The notes beneath the pieces were generated by a model that was not told the origin of the DNA, ran no database searches, and worked only from the letters and a program-made list of their open reading frames with translations. A program made the translations under genes and the position numbers. Below, in pieces: positions 47,488 through 58,815 of a stretch of DNA of 64,000 nucleotides (its first letter is position 1; each line of letters opens with the position of its first letter). This DNA is from Cladopsammia gracilis (taxonomy: Eukaryota; Cnidaria; Anthozoa; Scleractinia; Dendrophylliidae): the NCBI GenBank assembly GCA_022457155.1, contig JAJGOT010000051.1, forward strand, positions 1,245,001-1,309,000, read 5' to 3'.

Positions 47488-47983
47488 TTATGCCATAAAT
47501 CTAATAGTTGGGATAATTGTAGACTTAAAAATAATAATGCTCTGGAATGGCAATTTACATATAGGAAGTTGATTCCATATTACAATTGACCTAGGGTAAA
47601 AAGAGAATTTATAAATATTACAATTGGACTGTATATGGCGATAGGGAGAAACATTTAGAAGTCGAGATACCCTGTCAAGGGGACAAGCCTCGCGAGGAAG
47701 TGAAATACCAATTAGACCCTGCTGGATCTTATAAAACATAGTTAATTGAGACAGTAATCTGCGTTGTTCAAGTGTGTCCCAGTCGAGTTGCTTAATCATG
47801 GGAGTAATATGACTAAATCTAGAATAGTCATGTAAAACAAATCTAGCTGCTCTATGTTGGACCATTTCAATTTGATTAATATTTCGTTTAGTATATGGAT
47901 TCCATGCAGAACTAGCATATTCTAGCTGGGGACGTACAAGGGTAGTATTAGCTTTGGCTTTTACATCCCTGTCACAAATTAAT
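47488..47983 (-). pseudogene. CR1/L2-like LINE, C-terminal RT fragment
   Basis: An open minus-strand stretch ends at 47488. It contains LVRPQLEYASSAWNPYTKRN, IEMVQHRAARFV, LEQRRLLSQLTMFYKI and FYPRSIVIWNQLP. These are the classic C-terminal motifs after the RT of CR1/L2/jockey-type non-LTR elements. The element is 5' truncated at about 47,984, right at a duplicated 'attaattaacataa', which is typical of target-primed insertions. No start codon of its own. Confidence 0.8.
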
Positions 47984-48056
47984 TAACATAAATTAATTAA
48001 CATAAATCTGAGAACAATTCTAGTGCATTTTCCACTTTGAGATTGCACTCAGTTTA

Positions 48057-48355
48057 AGGGATGGACCATTAGAAAAGTGATGGGGGGGGGGGGGGGGTGG
48101 GAACTTTGGGAGAGGCAAGAAATTTTTTTTGTCCACCTAAGGTGGAAATCTTTTTTTTTTTTTCACTCGATGGCTGGAATATTTTTTCTTTTTTTAGTAG
48201 TTTGTTTTTTAATTGTCCTTGGGCAGATTTTTTTTTTTGCGATAATGCGTGGGAATATTTTTTTTTCTTAATAATTTACTGGGGAAATTTTTTTTTTTGC
48301 TTTTGCCCCCCCCCCCCCCACCCCCCCACAATCACTTTTCTAATGGTCCATCCCT
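48057..48355. mobile_element. MITE with AGGGATGGACCATT ends
   Basis: About 299 bp. Inverted ends AGGGATGGACCATTAGAAAA / TTTTCTAATGGTCCATCCCT, each followed inward by a G or C homopolymer. The interior is T-rich with repeated 'ggaatattttttt'. The open frame at 48077-48357 is an artefact. Confidence 0.9.
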
Positions 48356-48571
48356 AAAATGAAGATATTCTTCTCCGCTCTTTGATCTTCCATGTAGTAT
48401 GTATTGTGACGAAGTGTCTTTGATGAGATTTACACAACAAACAACAGAAATCTGTGGTGGATATATTCTTCCCGTCATCTTGAAAACAACATACGCGCGT
48501 GATCCACACGTGCCGCGAGGGAAATTTGTTTCAACCAATCAGGAGCACTACCCAAATCTGGGAAGCGGTTA

Positions 48572-48666
48572 CGTGACACGTACGAGATTTTGGCGCTCAT
48601 TTCTCAGACGTCCGTTTCGTAGGGGCCCCAGTGGTGGCGCCGCGAAACGACGTCTGTTTTCTCAGG
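48572..48666. repeat. Dispersed repeat, inverse copy of 40963
   Basis: Reverse-complement relative of 40963-41055, beginning CGTGACACGTACGAGATTTT and ending CGACGTCTGTTTTCTCAGG. Confidence 0.8.
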
Positions 48667-49246
48667 CTATTGAAATTGTGAATAGACAAAATAATTGAGC
48701 AGTAGTCACAAGATTAGGTCGTAACCTTTCGATGACCGTCATGACAATAGCAACATCAGTAGTTAATAATCACGGGCTTTTCTTATTAGGAGTTTATTTT
48801 GCCGACAAATGTAAATTTACAGTATTAAGTTTAATCTCTCAGGTGAGCGACCACCCTGAATCTCGCGAGAGTTTAAGATGCATGTGAAATGCACTCATAG
48901 ACATAGGCCTGTTCTGTTTTGAAAGTTCATATTTGTTCTTTGTCCCATATCCTAAAATCAATTAGTGTTGGCTGGGAGTATTGCTTTGGGCGAGTTCTTT
49001 TTGCTGGGATAGAAGATAATGATTGGAAAATTGGCAAAAGAGCCAAGGCCGATAGTACTCCTCGCATGGCTTATAAGCTTTGAATGTAATGTACCGGAGC
49101 ATGCCCCGTACTGGAACCTGGTTACCGATTAAACCAATAGCGCGATAGTCACACTAATCAATTTATTTGCCTTCGAAATAAATGAAATTTTCGATAAAAT
49201 CTTAAGGATACATCTTGTTACTAACATGATATGTGGATACCAGTGA

Positions 49247-49440
49247 TAGCGGAGCACTCGAGGGCCGGAGGCCTGCTGCGTAGCCCCATACTCATAGAAC
49301 CTATGCCCGTCATATTTTATGTTCATGACCAGCGGAAAGTTTCGCGGGCGCGCGTGTGTACATGTGTGTCCGTCCGTTAGGCAGGGCTAATTCGCGGGCG
49401 CGTATGACGCCACACAACATCCGGGATCCTAGCAATTTTG
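49247..49440 (-). mobile_element. Family A repeat, 3' fragment (reverse)
   Basis: ATAGCGGAGCACTCGAGGGC onwards matches the reverse complement of the family A 3' end, including CATACTCATAGAACC and CCCGCGAAAC-type sequence. The terminal hairpin is partly eroded here (GGGCCGGAGGCCTGC). The 5' part is absent. Confidence 0.7.
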
Positions 49441-49819
49441 AAACCAAAGCGAGCCTTTGTTTTTCGCGCGCTTCCCGCGGCTACAAACAGGAAAGTTCGA
49501 AAACGCTTGCCTCCAGTTAAGAAAACCAACACAACCCGTCCTCGTCACTGGAAAAACCACGGAGAAAGACAAATAAGACACGCCAATTCCTGAAGCAAAG
49601 AAAACGGACCCTAAAACTCGCGAACGTTCTGAGTATGACGGCGAACAACCTTTGAGGAAGATGAAAAACACTGGACGTCGGACAAACAAACATAAACAGA
49701 AAAGCAAGTAACTGCGTGTCTAAATGTGATTTGCAAAAATTGTTTTGTAAAGCGCTTCTTAATATGGGTACTTATGTCTTAATTTTACCAGAAGAATTTT
49801 CTCCAAGTTTTTGCATTCA

Positions 49820-50300
49820 GAGCTAAATTTACATCTTTGAATATCCGTGGATTTGGCGATGAAGCCAAGCAACGCTCTGTTTTTGATTTTGCGAAAAATT
49901 CCCGTTCTGATTTTATTTGTTTACAAGAAACTTTAGCGACAAGACAAAATGCGATAAATTCTCTGACAGCTAAATGGTGCGGTAAAAGTTTCTGGTCGCC
50001 CGCTCTTGGAAAACAAGGCGGCGTTGCCATTCTTGTCGCTGAAAATACTGATTTCAAATGTTTACAATGGAAAAAAGATTCTTCTGGTAGAATTGTTAGT
50101 GAAAATTAATTTGGTTAATACGTATGCACCCACGAATCCAAGTGAACGTAAATGCTTTTATGATACAATTCATGAATATTTTTTTCCGAACTTTTCTAAA
50201 ACAAGAGGCGACCAGAAGCCTATACTCATGCGCTTACGTAAGAAAGTTTTACCGTTTATTTTAAATGGGTCACGCACCCTTCCCCCCTCAACGAATTTTG
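49820..50300 (+). pseudogene. L1/Tx1-like LINE endonuclease, N-terminal part
   Basis: Plus-strand coding remnant with LNIRGFGDEAKQ, FICLQETL (catalytic Glu), GGVAILVAEN and, after a +1 shift near 50108, NTYAPTNPSERK. This is an AP-endonuclease domain of an L1/Tx1-type non-LTR element. The Asp-Phe-Asn step expected after GD is missing (GDQKPIL), and the frame ends soon after. More of the same element lies at 52545 and 53690. Confidence 0.75.
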
Positions 50301-50449
50301 CGTGACACACATTGCACCATCGCTCAAGACATGTTGATTGAAGCTTCCAATTTTTCTGTACTCGCGTTGAATATTTAATTTATTGATTCCTGATCAAACC
50401 CACACTTGTCTAATACTTCCCAAACCGTGAATTATTTGTATTACATTGG

Positions 50450-50630
50450 GTTATTCCAGAAAGAATCCAACCCCCCCCCCCCACCGCCGACAGATGGCAA
50501 GAGTTTTTGACCCCCCCCCCCCCCCCATCCACCCGGATTTCCTGGCCCGCTAGGTCCCCCTCCCGCCTGGATTTCCAAGCCCAGAGACCCCTCCTTCTGA
50601 CCGGATTTCCAATTAATTTTTGGAAGCCCA
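50450..50630. repeat. Poly-C containing repeat
   Basis: Two C runs (about 50469-50481 and 50511-50526) and several 'ccggatttcc'/'cctggatttcc' motifs spaced about 30-35 bp apart. Probably a degraded MITE; the partner end was not identified. Confidence 0.5.
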
Positions 50631-51419
50631 AGATATACAGGTAATGAAAAAAATAAATATTGCGTGACGCATCATGGAAAAAAACCCTGTGATTTTAAGA
50701 CCAAATCGAAATGAAATTTTTCTATAAAGCTAGTTCCTTAAATAACTGCTTTGATTTTGCCATTAGTTTTTTCCCAGGCTTCGTTTCATGCAAATTTTGT
50801 GTGCATGTGAAATGTAATTTGATCGCGTGTGAAATGTAATTCGATCGCGCGGTGTTTTTTCAGGATCATGAATCCAAAATATTTTTTCTACCAGTCATAA
50901 CGTTTTAATGAAACTCATATTTCCTTGAATGAAAATGTCTTTCCCTCGAATAAAGAGTTAAACGCTTATCAGAATTCAGTGATTTTCTGCTTCCGGAAGG
51001 CTTGGCGATTTTTTTTATCCTATTTGCAGCGCGGAGCGCTGGTAGCGTCTGCGAATTATATTTATTTATAAACATCACAAAGTAATACTTAAATACAGCA
51101 ACCTGCTTTGTTATATCTGGTGTTTTCTAACATTTCCGACTTTTCCTGTGTATATAGAATGTCATTCTTGTCCGTAAAGATGATTCGCATAATGTTTTTG
51201 CGAATCAAAAAAATCTTGAAAGGAAACTTTATTTCTGATTATAAACGTTTGGTAGAACGAGGCATGTGAAAACAAAAGAAACCATTCATATTCAATGACA
51301 TGCAAATAAGTGGCCCGGTGGTCTACAGTTTCGCCCAATTGTACAAATAGAAAACAATGCGTATTTGCAAAACGGTGCATCTAATTTTTTTTGTCAATAA
51401 CTAGTATGTATGACTACTC

Positions 51420-52075
51420 CGAATAAAATAGTATTGAAAATTGCCCGAGAAACTGATTTGGAAATCTAAATTGCAAAACGATTGGGCTATTTTTTTCAAT
51501 TTTAGCAATTCTCAAAAACAGTATTACGCGACCGTCTGTTGACAACTGTACTCGCTTTGAATATGCAATTCATTGATTCCCGATGAAATACACACTCGTC
51601 TATTTTATTTCCCAAACCATGACTTCTTTACGTTACATTTAAAAACACTACTTTTAGAAGCATTGAAATCAGGAAACGACCGGGCTATTTTTTTAATTTT
51701 AGCGAGGCGAACTGTAAAATTAGGTCTTGTTTTGTTTACATCATATCAGATATTATTACGATTGAATTTGATTACGTTTTATAAACATTTCTCCAAACCT
51801 AACGAGAACACAAACAAAAAGTCAATCACAAATTGATATCAACATAAATTCCCATCGAAAAATCTAACTTCTTTTACGGTAAAGTACCTCGGCTTGACTC
51901 GGCTGCTTGAAAATTCTTTAAAACTCCGCTTCTTCGAAAGAAACAAATGTATGAAGTTCCTCGAAGAAAGATTTCGTCGCTTAAAGCTTTCCTTTTTCTC
52001 CACTCAACGGCTTCTGAGTTTCTTTAAAGCCTTCCCTTTCCATTTTGAATATTTTAAAAGTGTGTTATTACTCCG
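51420..52075 (+). mobile_element. Diverged family A relative (5' and middle parts)
   Basis: Shares 'ttgcccgagaaactgatttggaaat', 'gcaattctcaaaaacag', 'aaaaagtcaatcacaaattgatatcaacataaattcccatcgaaaaat' and 'cggcttctgagt' in the same order as the full copies, with much divergence between. It lacks the terminal hairpin. Confidence 0.65.
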
Positions 52076-52461
52076 ATAAGACAAAACTATGGTTTTGAAA
52101 ACAAAGCACATTGCCGAGCGAGCGCGGCAGCCATTTTTGTAGAATTTGTATGTAACCTGACGACCCGGTTAGTAATAATATATGCGTGCATAAATTTGCA
52201 TGTACAAATGTGACAACAACAAAAAAATGACGAAGAAAAACGAAGCCGGAACCTTACCTCATGCGCGCTATGCACATGATTAATTATTGCTGGCAATTTC
52301 AACTGCATTGAAAACGTTTCTGATAAGTTAGGAGGAAATCCTACAATTTCCACGGATTTGAAAGATCTGCACCGTGTTCATCGCTTATTGATATCTGGCG
52401 CAAAAAAACCACGGCCGACTGAAATATACAATGCACATGGTTTAATGCGGATTAACGGTAC

Positions 52462-52530
52462 ACGTTAGGATAATTTTAATAATAACGTTAGGATAACGTT
52501 AGGATAACGTTAGGATAACGTTAGGATAAT
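52462..52530 (+). repeat. 11-bp tandem repeat GTTAGGATAAC
   Basis: Five to six units of AACGTTAGGAT ('ataacgttaggataacgttagg'). The unit contains TTAGG, but the period is 11, so this is not telomeric DNA. Confidence 0.85.
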
Positions 52531-52544
52531 TTTTTTTTATTGCT

Positions 52545-52761
52545 CAGTACTTGTATGATTCCTTTCTAAAATGTGAAATTTTGCCTTGTGTTTTTTCCGA
52601 TCATGATTTGCCTAATGCCTTTTCCCGTGAACCAGGACTTTGGAGGTTAAATTTAGAATTTAATATTTGCGATATGATCTCGGAAATTATTAAGAAACAT
52701 GTATTGTACCAGAAAGCATTTACGTCCATTCAAGCTTGGTGGGATTTTCTTAAAGAATCTA
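52545..52761 (+). pseudogene. LINE endonuclease C-terminal fragment
   Basis: Encodes CVFSDHDLPNAFSREPGLWR followed by LNLEFNICD. The SDH motif is the catalytic end of an AP-like endonuclease, and GLWRLN is typical of L1/Tx1-type elements. The frame is cut at 52761 by a family A insertion; LINE-like coding resumes at about 53,680. Confidence 0.75.
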
Positions 52762-53679
52762 ATATATATATAGATAGGCTGAACCTATAACAGCGTCGCT
52801 CTGAACAGAAAGCCGATAATAAACTTAACTGAGGTGAAAGGTCGGAAACACAAGAATTAAGATTGAAGACCGGGCTATTTTTCAATTGTAGCAATTCTCA
52901 AAAACAGACTTACGCGACCGTCTGCACAGTACATTTAGACAGTACAAAAGTTCACAAAAACAACTTTTTCTCCGTCTAGATACTAGTATGACTAATTTCC
53001 AAACAAAATACTTCTGTTGCTTATCAAAAATTGTCTGAGAAACTGATTTGGAAATCAAAATTGCAAAAAATACACAAACATATGTATATGGCCACGCGAG
53101 TGAAGTTTAAAACTATAAAGTCCAAGTCTTGTTTTGTTTACATAAAATCGCTTTTCAACCTATGTAATGAATGGACAACACAATCTTCTTTCGAAAGATT
53201 TTATTCAATCTATAAGTTTATGTTTAAATGCAAAACGCGCACCATTTATAGCGCATCAAGGCCGAGCTATCTTCGATGAAAGAAATCAAAACGACTGAAT
53301 TTAAACAATTTTCCAAAACTAGCGAGAAGACAAAGAAAAAGTCAATCACAGATTGATAACATAAATTCCCATCGAAAAATGTAATCTGTTTTACCTTCAA
53401 GTCCGTCGCTTGCTTGGAAATTCTTTAATTCCTTAAATCTCCGCTCCATAATGAAAACAAACCTCTCGGATGTTATGTGGCGTCATACGCGCATGTTTTG
53501 CGACGTAATACGCGCCCGCGAACGAACCCTGTCCAGCACGGGCGGCGGGCGGCGGGCGGCGGGCTGCGGCACACGCGCGCCCGAGAAACATTCCGCTAGC
53601 CATGACCATCAAAACTGACGGGCATAGGTTCTATGAGTATGGGGCTACCCGCGGGCCTTCAACCCGCAAGCTCCGCTAT
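52762..53679 (+). mobile_element. Family A repeat, internally deleted, inside a LINE
   Basis: Runs from ATATATATAGATAGGCTGAA to AAGCTCCGCTA(T), about 918 bp. It is shorter than the full copies mainly through a gap where CGGCTTCTGAGTAT should be. The 3' hairpin is GCGGGCC-TTCAA-CCCGC, weaker than in other copies. It interrupts LINE coding, so the LINE is older. Confidence 0.8.
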
Positions 53680-54340
53680 AAAATTAGTTGCTATAGATTT
53701 TGGTCGAAGTAAACAACACGCTCGGAGCTACATGTGATCTGAAAAATACTGTTCGATCTATTTTTAACTCCGCCGGTGTTGAAATCCGGCTCATTTCGAA
53801 TTTTACCGTAATTTGTACTCGCAAGAACCTGTCAATTTAACAGTCCAAACCGAATTTTTGAACAAACTTGGAAACAGATTAAGTGAGAGCGAAATTTTAT
53901 CCTGCGAAGGATTTTTCTTTGGCTGAAATTACCCACGCAATGCGTGGATTACCTCAAGAATTTTACGCTAAATTCTGGGATCTTTTAGGCCCTGTTCTGT
54001 TCGAAATGATAAATTTAGTTTGGAAAATAATTCTCTCAGTGATTCAATGCAAGAAAGCGTGACTAGATTACTTTACAAGAAAGATGATAAGAAAAACCTA
54101 AAAAATTGGTGGCCCGGCCATTTCGCAACTCAATGTTGATTACAAAATTTGTTCAATAGCTCTTACAAACAGACTTTCAAAAGTGTTACCCTCGATTATT
54201 CAAGAAGATCAAACTTGTTCCGTCCCAGGTAGGACGATTTTTGAGAATTTAGGTCTCTCGCGTGATACTCTAGATTATATACATGTTTCCGTTCAAAATC
54301 TTGAAAGAACCGAATTTGATTATGTTACAAGTTAAAGTTA
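53680..54340 (+). pseudogene. LINE reverse transcriptase, N-terminal remnant
   Basis: Plus-strand coding in several frames: LPQEFYAKFWDLLGPVLFEM, then WPAISQLN-like and LTNRLSKVLPSIIQEDQTCS followed by VPGRTIFENLG. These are the segments preceding RT motif A in L1/Tx1-type elements. Stops and shifts interrupt it around 54,060-54,130. Motifs A-C are missing here and appear instead at 54930-55530. Confidence 0.75.
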
Positions 54341-54770
54341 TTCACAATATTTACCTACTCAATCCAGCCTTTTTCACGCATGCATAACTGATAGTGAAGT
54401 CTGTCCTTTGTGTAACCTTGAGAATCAATCTCTAAGACACATGCTAATTACTTGCAGTGTATCCTCGTCGTTTTGGATTTGCTTTTCTAACTGGTGGCGA
54501 GAAAAATTTAATGAAAAACTGATCTTACCTGAAAAGACTATTTTATACGGCTGGCACAAACAGTCAAACAATTGGAAAGTTCTTAACTACTGTTTGATTG
54601 TCGCTAAATATCATGTTTTTGCAACAAGCGTACGCAGCGGCATCCTAGACTTCGACAGTTTTCTTTTGCACCTTAATAACAAAATTGATATTCTACGCAC
54701 CATAGCTTTTAAATCTAACCGCTTAAAGGACTTCCAAAAAACATCGTCCAAACTTCTTTAACTAAGTGAA
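54341..54770 (+). pseudogene. LINE C-terminal zinc-like domain
   Basis: Encodes CPLCNL-like CNLENQSLRHMLITC followed by SSSFWICFSNWW, a CCHC-type segment found after the RT of many L1/Tx1-type LINEs, with a stop at 54761. It follows directly on the pre-RT segment, so the RT core has been deleted from this copy. Confidence 0.7.
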
Positions 54771-54874
54771 TGTTAGTGAAACTCCTTTAAGATATATTGT
54801 AATGTATTTTTGTATATGCTTTTTTTTGTTTTCTTTTTTTCAATATATTGTAAAACTTTGTATTTACTATTGGT

Positions 54875-54878
<4 letters not shown>

Positions 54879-54909
<31 letters not shown>
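54879..54909 (+). repeat. (TAA)n tract
   Basis: About ten TAA/ATA triplets after the LINE C-terminus. It may be the 3' tail of the element or an independent microsatellite. Confidence 0.85.
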
Positions 54910-54911
<2 letters not shown>

Positions 54912-54929
54912 CCAATGAAACCAATGAAA

Positions 54930-55535
54930 CTGGTATCTTGCTGAATATTGATCAAGAGAAAGCCTTTGACAGGGTAGAAAAACATTGGTAAACTTTTTAC
55001 CAATGTGTTGAGTCGTTTTGGATTTGGCGCTAATTTCCGGCGGTGAATTTCTACATTATACTGTCAAGCAAATATGAAAATTATAGTTAATGTTTTTTTG
55101 ATCAAAGAAATTCCACTGGAGTGGGGGGTGAGGCAGGGAGATCCCCGGTCTCCACTTTGTACATTTTATGCGCAGAAGTTTTGGCTACCAGTATAAGAAA
55201 GGAAGATACTATTGAAGGTTTTCTCCTTCCAGAAGCCTGAGGAAAGCGTTTTAAAATTCGCCAATATGCGGATGACTCCACATGTTTTGTGAAGGACATT
55301 TTTCCTTTGGACAAATTGTTTACCTTACTTCACAAATACGAGACAGGTGCAGGGACTAAATTAAATGTGGCAAAGAACGAATCCATGAGGTTAGGAGCTT
55401 GGTGCTCATGTCCGGACACTCCTTATGGCCTGACGTGGGTGTCAAGAATGCGAATCTTGGGTGTCTGGTTCAGCAATGATACTGCAAATGTGGAACCGAA
55501 TAACGGGTTATCACGCCTTTCCAAGCGAGATTAAA
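54930..55535 (+). pseudogene. LINE reverse transcriptase core fragment
   Basis: Contains NIDQEKAFDRV (motif A), a frameshifted GVRQGDP-type motif B (near 55,120-55,145), LCAEVLATSIRK, QYADDSTCFVKD (motif C, catalytic Asp pair intact) and GAGTKLNVAKNESMRLGAW. Multiple stops. It is the stretch missing from the fragment just upstream but lies after that fragment's tail, so either it is a second copy or the element was rearranged. Confidence 0.78.
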
Positions 55536-56458
55536 ATTTGAACCTGTGGAAGGGTGTGGGGTGTTTTCACTCCCACCCTATCGGCACTACTCAATACTAG
55601 ATTTTTAGTAAATATTAGAGTATTTTCTTTTACCTATGGACTTCTGCTGACGACGAGAATGACATGCGAGCGCGCTTTTTCATTAAGACCATACTTTATG
55701 GTATTTTTTTTTTGTATTTTATTTATTTTTGTCTATATTACATTTGTAAGAAAACAAACATTTAAACACATTTACACAATCTAAGTACATGAAAGAGAAA
55801 GAAACTAAAAACACAAAAATGACAAATGTACGAAAAAACTGCTTAAAGTAGTATAATTTATAATTAAAGCGGCTTGAGTTGAGATAAAAAATGATATACG
55901 ACAAAAATCTAAGAAGAAATAAGAGCGATTAAGGGCTCCCACTTTTGATAGTGATAACTAAGGTTGTTTCTCTCGCTCACCATGGAGTATTCTATTTGGT
56001 ATGTTTACTTTATGGTATATGGGTTTTTCGAAATAAAGCAACTTTTCATAATGGCACCGAGAACAATAAGGAATGACATCACAACACAGTTGCAAATTGA
56101 TTTCTCCCGAATTATCGAACATAAATTTTCTGCTTTGTGGTGTCATCCGAATCCTTTTTATTTGTGATATCCATCTTGTTACTGTAGACCATTTGACAGT
56201 CGTGTGCGTAGTACCCCTAACCATTGAGTGAAAGCGAGGCTGGTGTTGACTTTACTGTGATACGGCCTTCCTGCTTTTCATATGTACATCATGCTGAACA
56301 GAAACTAGCATGGTAACAACATGATTTACATAAAGTAAAAAGCTTTCTATCAAAACAAGACCAACTCCAGCAACATTTCCACACAAACGTCTTGTTTTGT
56401 AAACCGAATTGACTATATCTGGAATGCTGTAGTTTATTATTTCTGTTGAACTTTGCAG

Positions 56459-56616
56459 AGTTAGAGAAAACTACGGTCGTGTATTCTCCCTTAAACTTGG
56501 AAGCAACAAATTGGTTATGGCTTCAAGTTCAGAGGCCGTTAAGGAGATGCTTGTGCAAAAATCTGCTGATTATGCTGGAAGAAAACAAACATTTGCAGTT
56601 CAAGCAGCAACTCTAG
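56459..56616 (+). CDS. Cytochrome P450, exon 2
   Basis: 158 bp from acceptor CTTTGCAG to donor CTCTAG|GTAAGT. It joins exon 1 in phase and reads VRENYGRVFSLKLGSNKLVM, then SSSEAVKEMLVQKSADYAGR. This is the beta-1 sheet and B-helix region of a P450; the pattern RENYG-VFSLKLG is characteristic of CYP1/CYP2/CYP17-type sequences. It ends in phase 1. The 511-bp intron that follows is featureless. Confidence 0.9.
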
Positions 56617-57127
56617 GTAAGTTAAAAACGCCTGCATGACCAGGCTAATTCAACATCATTCAACACTGCTAAATTCAACTTGATTGTTGAACGATGTTTA
56701 AATGCGGGGTAGTGAAACGTCCTCGGCATCTTTGGTTGGACTGATTTGTTGAGCTAACGTGTTCAATTCGTTGAGCCACGTCGTGGAATGTTAAATACGG
56801 TCTGCTACGCATGCGCAGATTGAGCTGGCGTTTTGTCAGTTTTTTATACGGGTGGTTGCCGGACCACCTTTCCACCGGGTAATGCGCTTTGCTAGAGAGT
56901 TTAATCTCGAAGCAGTACAGTTGCCTTCGGAGCTTTGTTTTTCGGTTAACTGTTTATTTTTCGGACAATCTCCTTGTTGTGGGAATTACCTTTGAACATA
57001 ACAGTCGCAATGGATGATGTCATATGACTGGTCTGGGTAACTTATGTCACGTCGTCAAGATGTAGAATTATTATTATAATGAACGAAATTTCGTAACTTA
57101 TCATGGACCTTCACTTTTGAATTATAG

Positions 57128-58296
57128 GAGGCAAAGATATCGCTTTTGGGTATGGACCTGCCTGGAAGATACATCGCAAACTCTTTACAACAGCTCTTCG
57201 CCAGTACCTCTCAGATATTCCTCTGATAGAAAGCCGGGTCTCGACGCAGGTCGAAAAACTCGTAAAGTTCATCTATGAACAAGACGGAAAGCCCTTTGAT
57301 CCGGCAAATATCTTGGCGCGTGGCGTTGCTGACGTCATTTGTGGTATCACTTTCGGAGAAGGCTATGATTCAACAAACCCAAAATTGAACAGGCTTTTAC
57401 AGATTAATGTGAGCCTCAATGAAAACTCTGATGATGCTCAGTTGGTGCAAATGTTAGATTTTTTGCCTTTGGCACAGTACCTACCGATAAAGGCTTTTGA
57501 TCGCTTTCTTCAACCTTTCCAGGTAATGTTTGATATCATTCGCATATTCCTGAAAGAACGACAAGAGAATTTTGATCCAGCCCAACCTACGCAAGATTTA
57601 ATCTCAGGTCTCCTTCACGCAAAACACGAAGCTGAGTGTAACAATGATGAAGAGAGAGCCGCTCTCCTTTCCGACGACTATTTCGTTAACACCATTCTAG
57701 ATATGTTTGCAGCAGGGTACGAAACCACAAGTACCACGATGAAATGGACGGTGGCTTTCTTGGTGAACTATCCAAAGTACCAAGAGGACATTCAGCGCCA
57801 ATTAGATGAAGTAGTTGGTGACAGGAGACCCTCTTTGGACGACCGCCCTTATCTGCCTCTCATTCAAGCGACCATCATAGAAACGCTTCGAGTTGGAAAC
57901 GTGGTGCCATTCGCGCTGCCTCACCTTACGCTAACCGATACCACGCTTTGTGGATACCGTGTACCTAAAGATACCATCGTCTTTCCTGATACGGAGTCTG
58001 TTCATCTCGACCCTAAGTGCTGGGAAAATCCCACTGTCTTTAATCCTTACCGTCACATTGCCGAGGACGGTACGTTGATCACCAACCAAGGCAATTTCTA
58101 CCCTTTCGGAGCTGGACGCCGCGTCTGCGCTGGCGAGCCCTTGGCTAAAGTTGAGCTGTTCTTGTTTCTATCGTGGATGATGCAGAAGTTTACTTTCGTT
58201 GCTGAAGAAGATGGCAGTCCTCCCAAGTTGAAGGGAATTTTTACTGGCACCCAGTTTCCTGTCCCTTACAAGATACGTGCCATCAAACGAAAATGA
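57128..58296 (+). CDS. Cytochrome P450, exon 3 (catalytic core and heme site)
   Basis: Long last exon, acceptor ATTATAG, stop TGA at 58294. With the other exons it gives 511 residues, normal for a microsomal P450. Key motifs are the C-helix W-x-x-x-R (AWKIHRKL), the I-helix oxygen-activation site AAGYETTSTTMKW, the K-helix ExxR (ETLR), the meander FNPYRHI and the heme loop FGAGRRVCAGEPLAK with the axial Cys. All catalytic residues are present. P450s insert oxygen into lipophilic substrates using electrons from NADPH-P450 reductase. The sequence looks like the CYP2 clan (CYP1/CYP17/CYP2-like), but substrate and subfamily cannot be set from sequence alone. Confidence 0.93.
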
Positions 58297-58512
58297 ACTG
58301 TCATTTGAAAGGGAATTCTGTGGCATGCAATCTGACTGGTCTTAACACTTTCGAAATAGTATTTTTTTTTTTAAGGAAAATTGATCGCTAGTGTGCTTAA
58401 AGGAGTGCTGATAGTAGAGAACTGACCAAGTTTAACGAAGGTCACGATTTTAATTGTGGCAAAAACTAGACGCTTTAAAATAATGGCTTAGTGTGGTTTT
58501 GGCTCATTCAAT

Positions 58513-58705
58513 AGGCCATTTCCGAGTTGCCTTTAGCCTCTCTATCAAAGCGAGGCTAGGTGCGAAACCTTTCATATGAAAATGAGTTTTCATTCACATG
58601 CAAATAAGTTTTATTTGCATGTGAATGAAAACTAATTTTCATATGAAAGGTTTCGCACGTAGCCTCGTTTTGATAGAGAGGCTAAAGGCAACTCGAAAAT
58701 GGCCT
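58513..58705. mobile_element. Fold-back MITE in the P450 3' region
   Basis: Near-perfect ~193-bp hairpin. AGGCCATTTCCGAGTTGCCT...CTCTCTATCAAAGCGAGGCT is mirrored by AGCCTCGTTTTGATAGAGAG...AGGCAACTCGAAAATGGCCT, around a CATGCAAATAAGTTTTATTT-type centre. It sits between the P450 stop and the candidate poly(A) signal, so it may be transcribed in the 3' UTR. Confidence 0.9.
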
Positions 58706-58732
58706 ATTACACCAGCTTATGACTTTATAGAC

Positions 58733-58738
58733 AATAAA
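58733..58738 (+). terminator. Candidate poly(A) signal for P450
   Basis: AATAAA in 'gacaataaatttcc', 437 bp after the stop codon. No clear AATAAA was noticed earlier in the 3' region, so this is the best candidate. Confidence 0.4.
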
Positions 58739-58815
58739 TTTCCAAAAATAACGACCCTTGTTACTTTCAACACAAGCCTGGTTTCCACATGATCTGTATG
58801 TTCGCCTCGGATCTA

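Larger units (their letters stand above)
40290..56458 (+). other. P450 intron 1 (16.2 kb), repeat-filled
   Basis: Donor GTGAGG, acceptor CTTTGCAG. Holds a CR1-like LINE fragment (antisense), pieces of an L1/Tx1-type LINE (sense), three family A fragments, poly-G/C MITEs, tandem repeats and microsatellites. No credible nested host gene was found. Stretches at 41,060-42,950, 43,390-46,260 and 55,560-56,450 show nothing I can name, apart from a GC-rich part near 44,600-44,880 with no clear frame. Confidence 0.75.

Noticed and set aside
48077..48357. Phe-rich membrane-protein-like frames
   Set aside because: They arise from T-homopolymers inside a MITE with poly-G/C ends.
52462..52530. Interstitial telomere repeat
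   Set aside because: The unit is 11 bp (GTTAGGATAAC), not TTAGGG.
55958..56224. Minus-strand frame with CSRCHYEK
   Set aside because: A single Cys pair and no neighbouring exon; could not be tied to any family.
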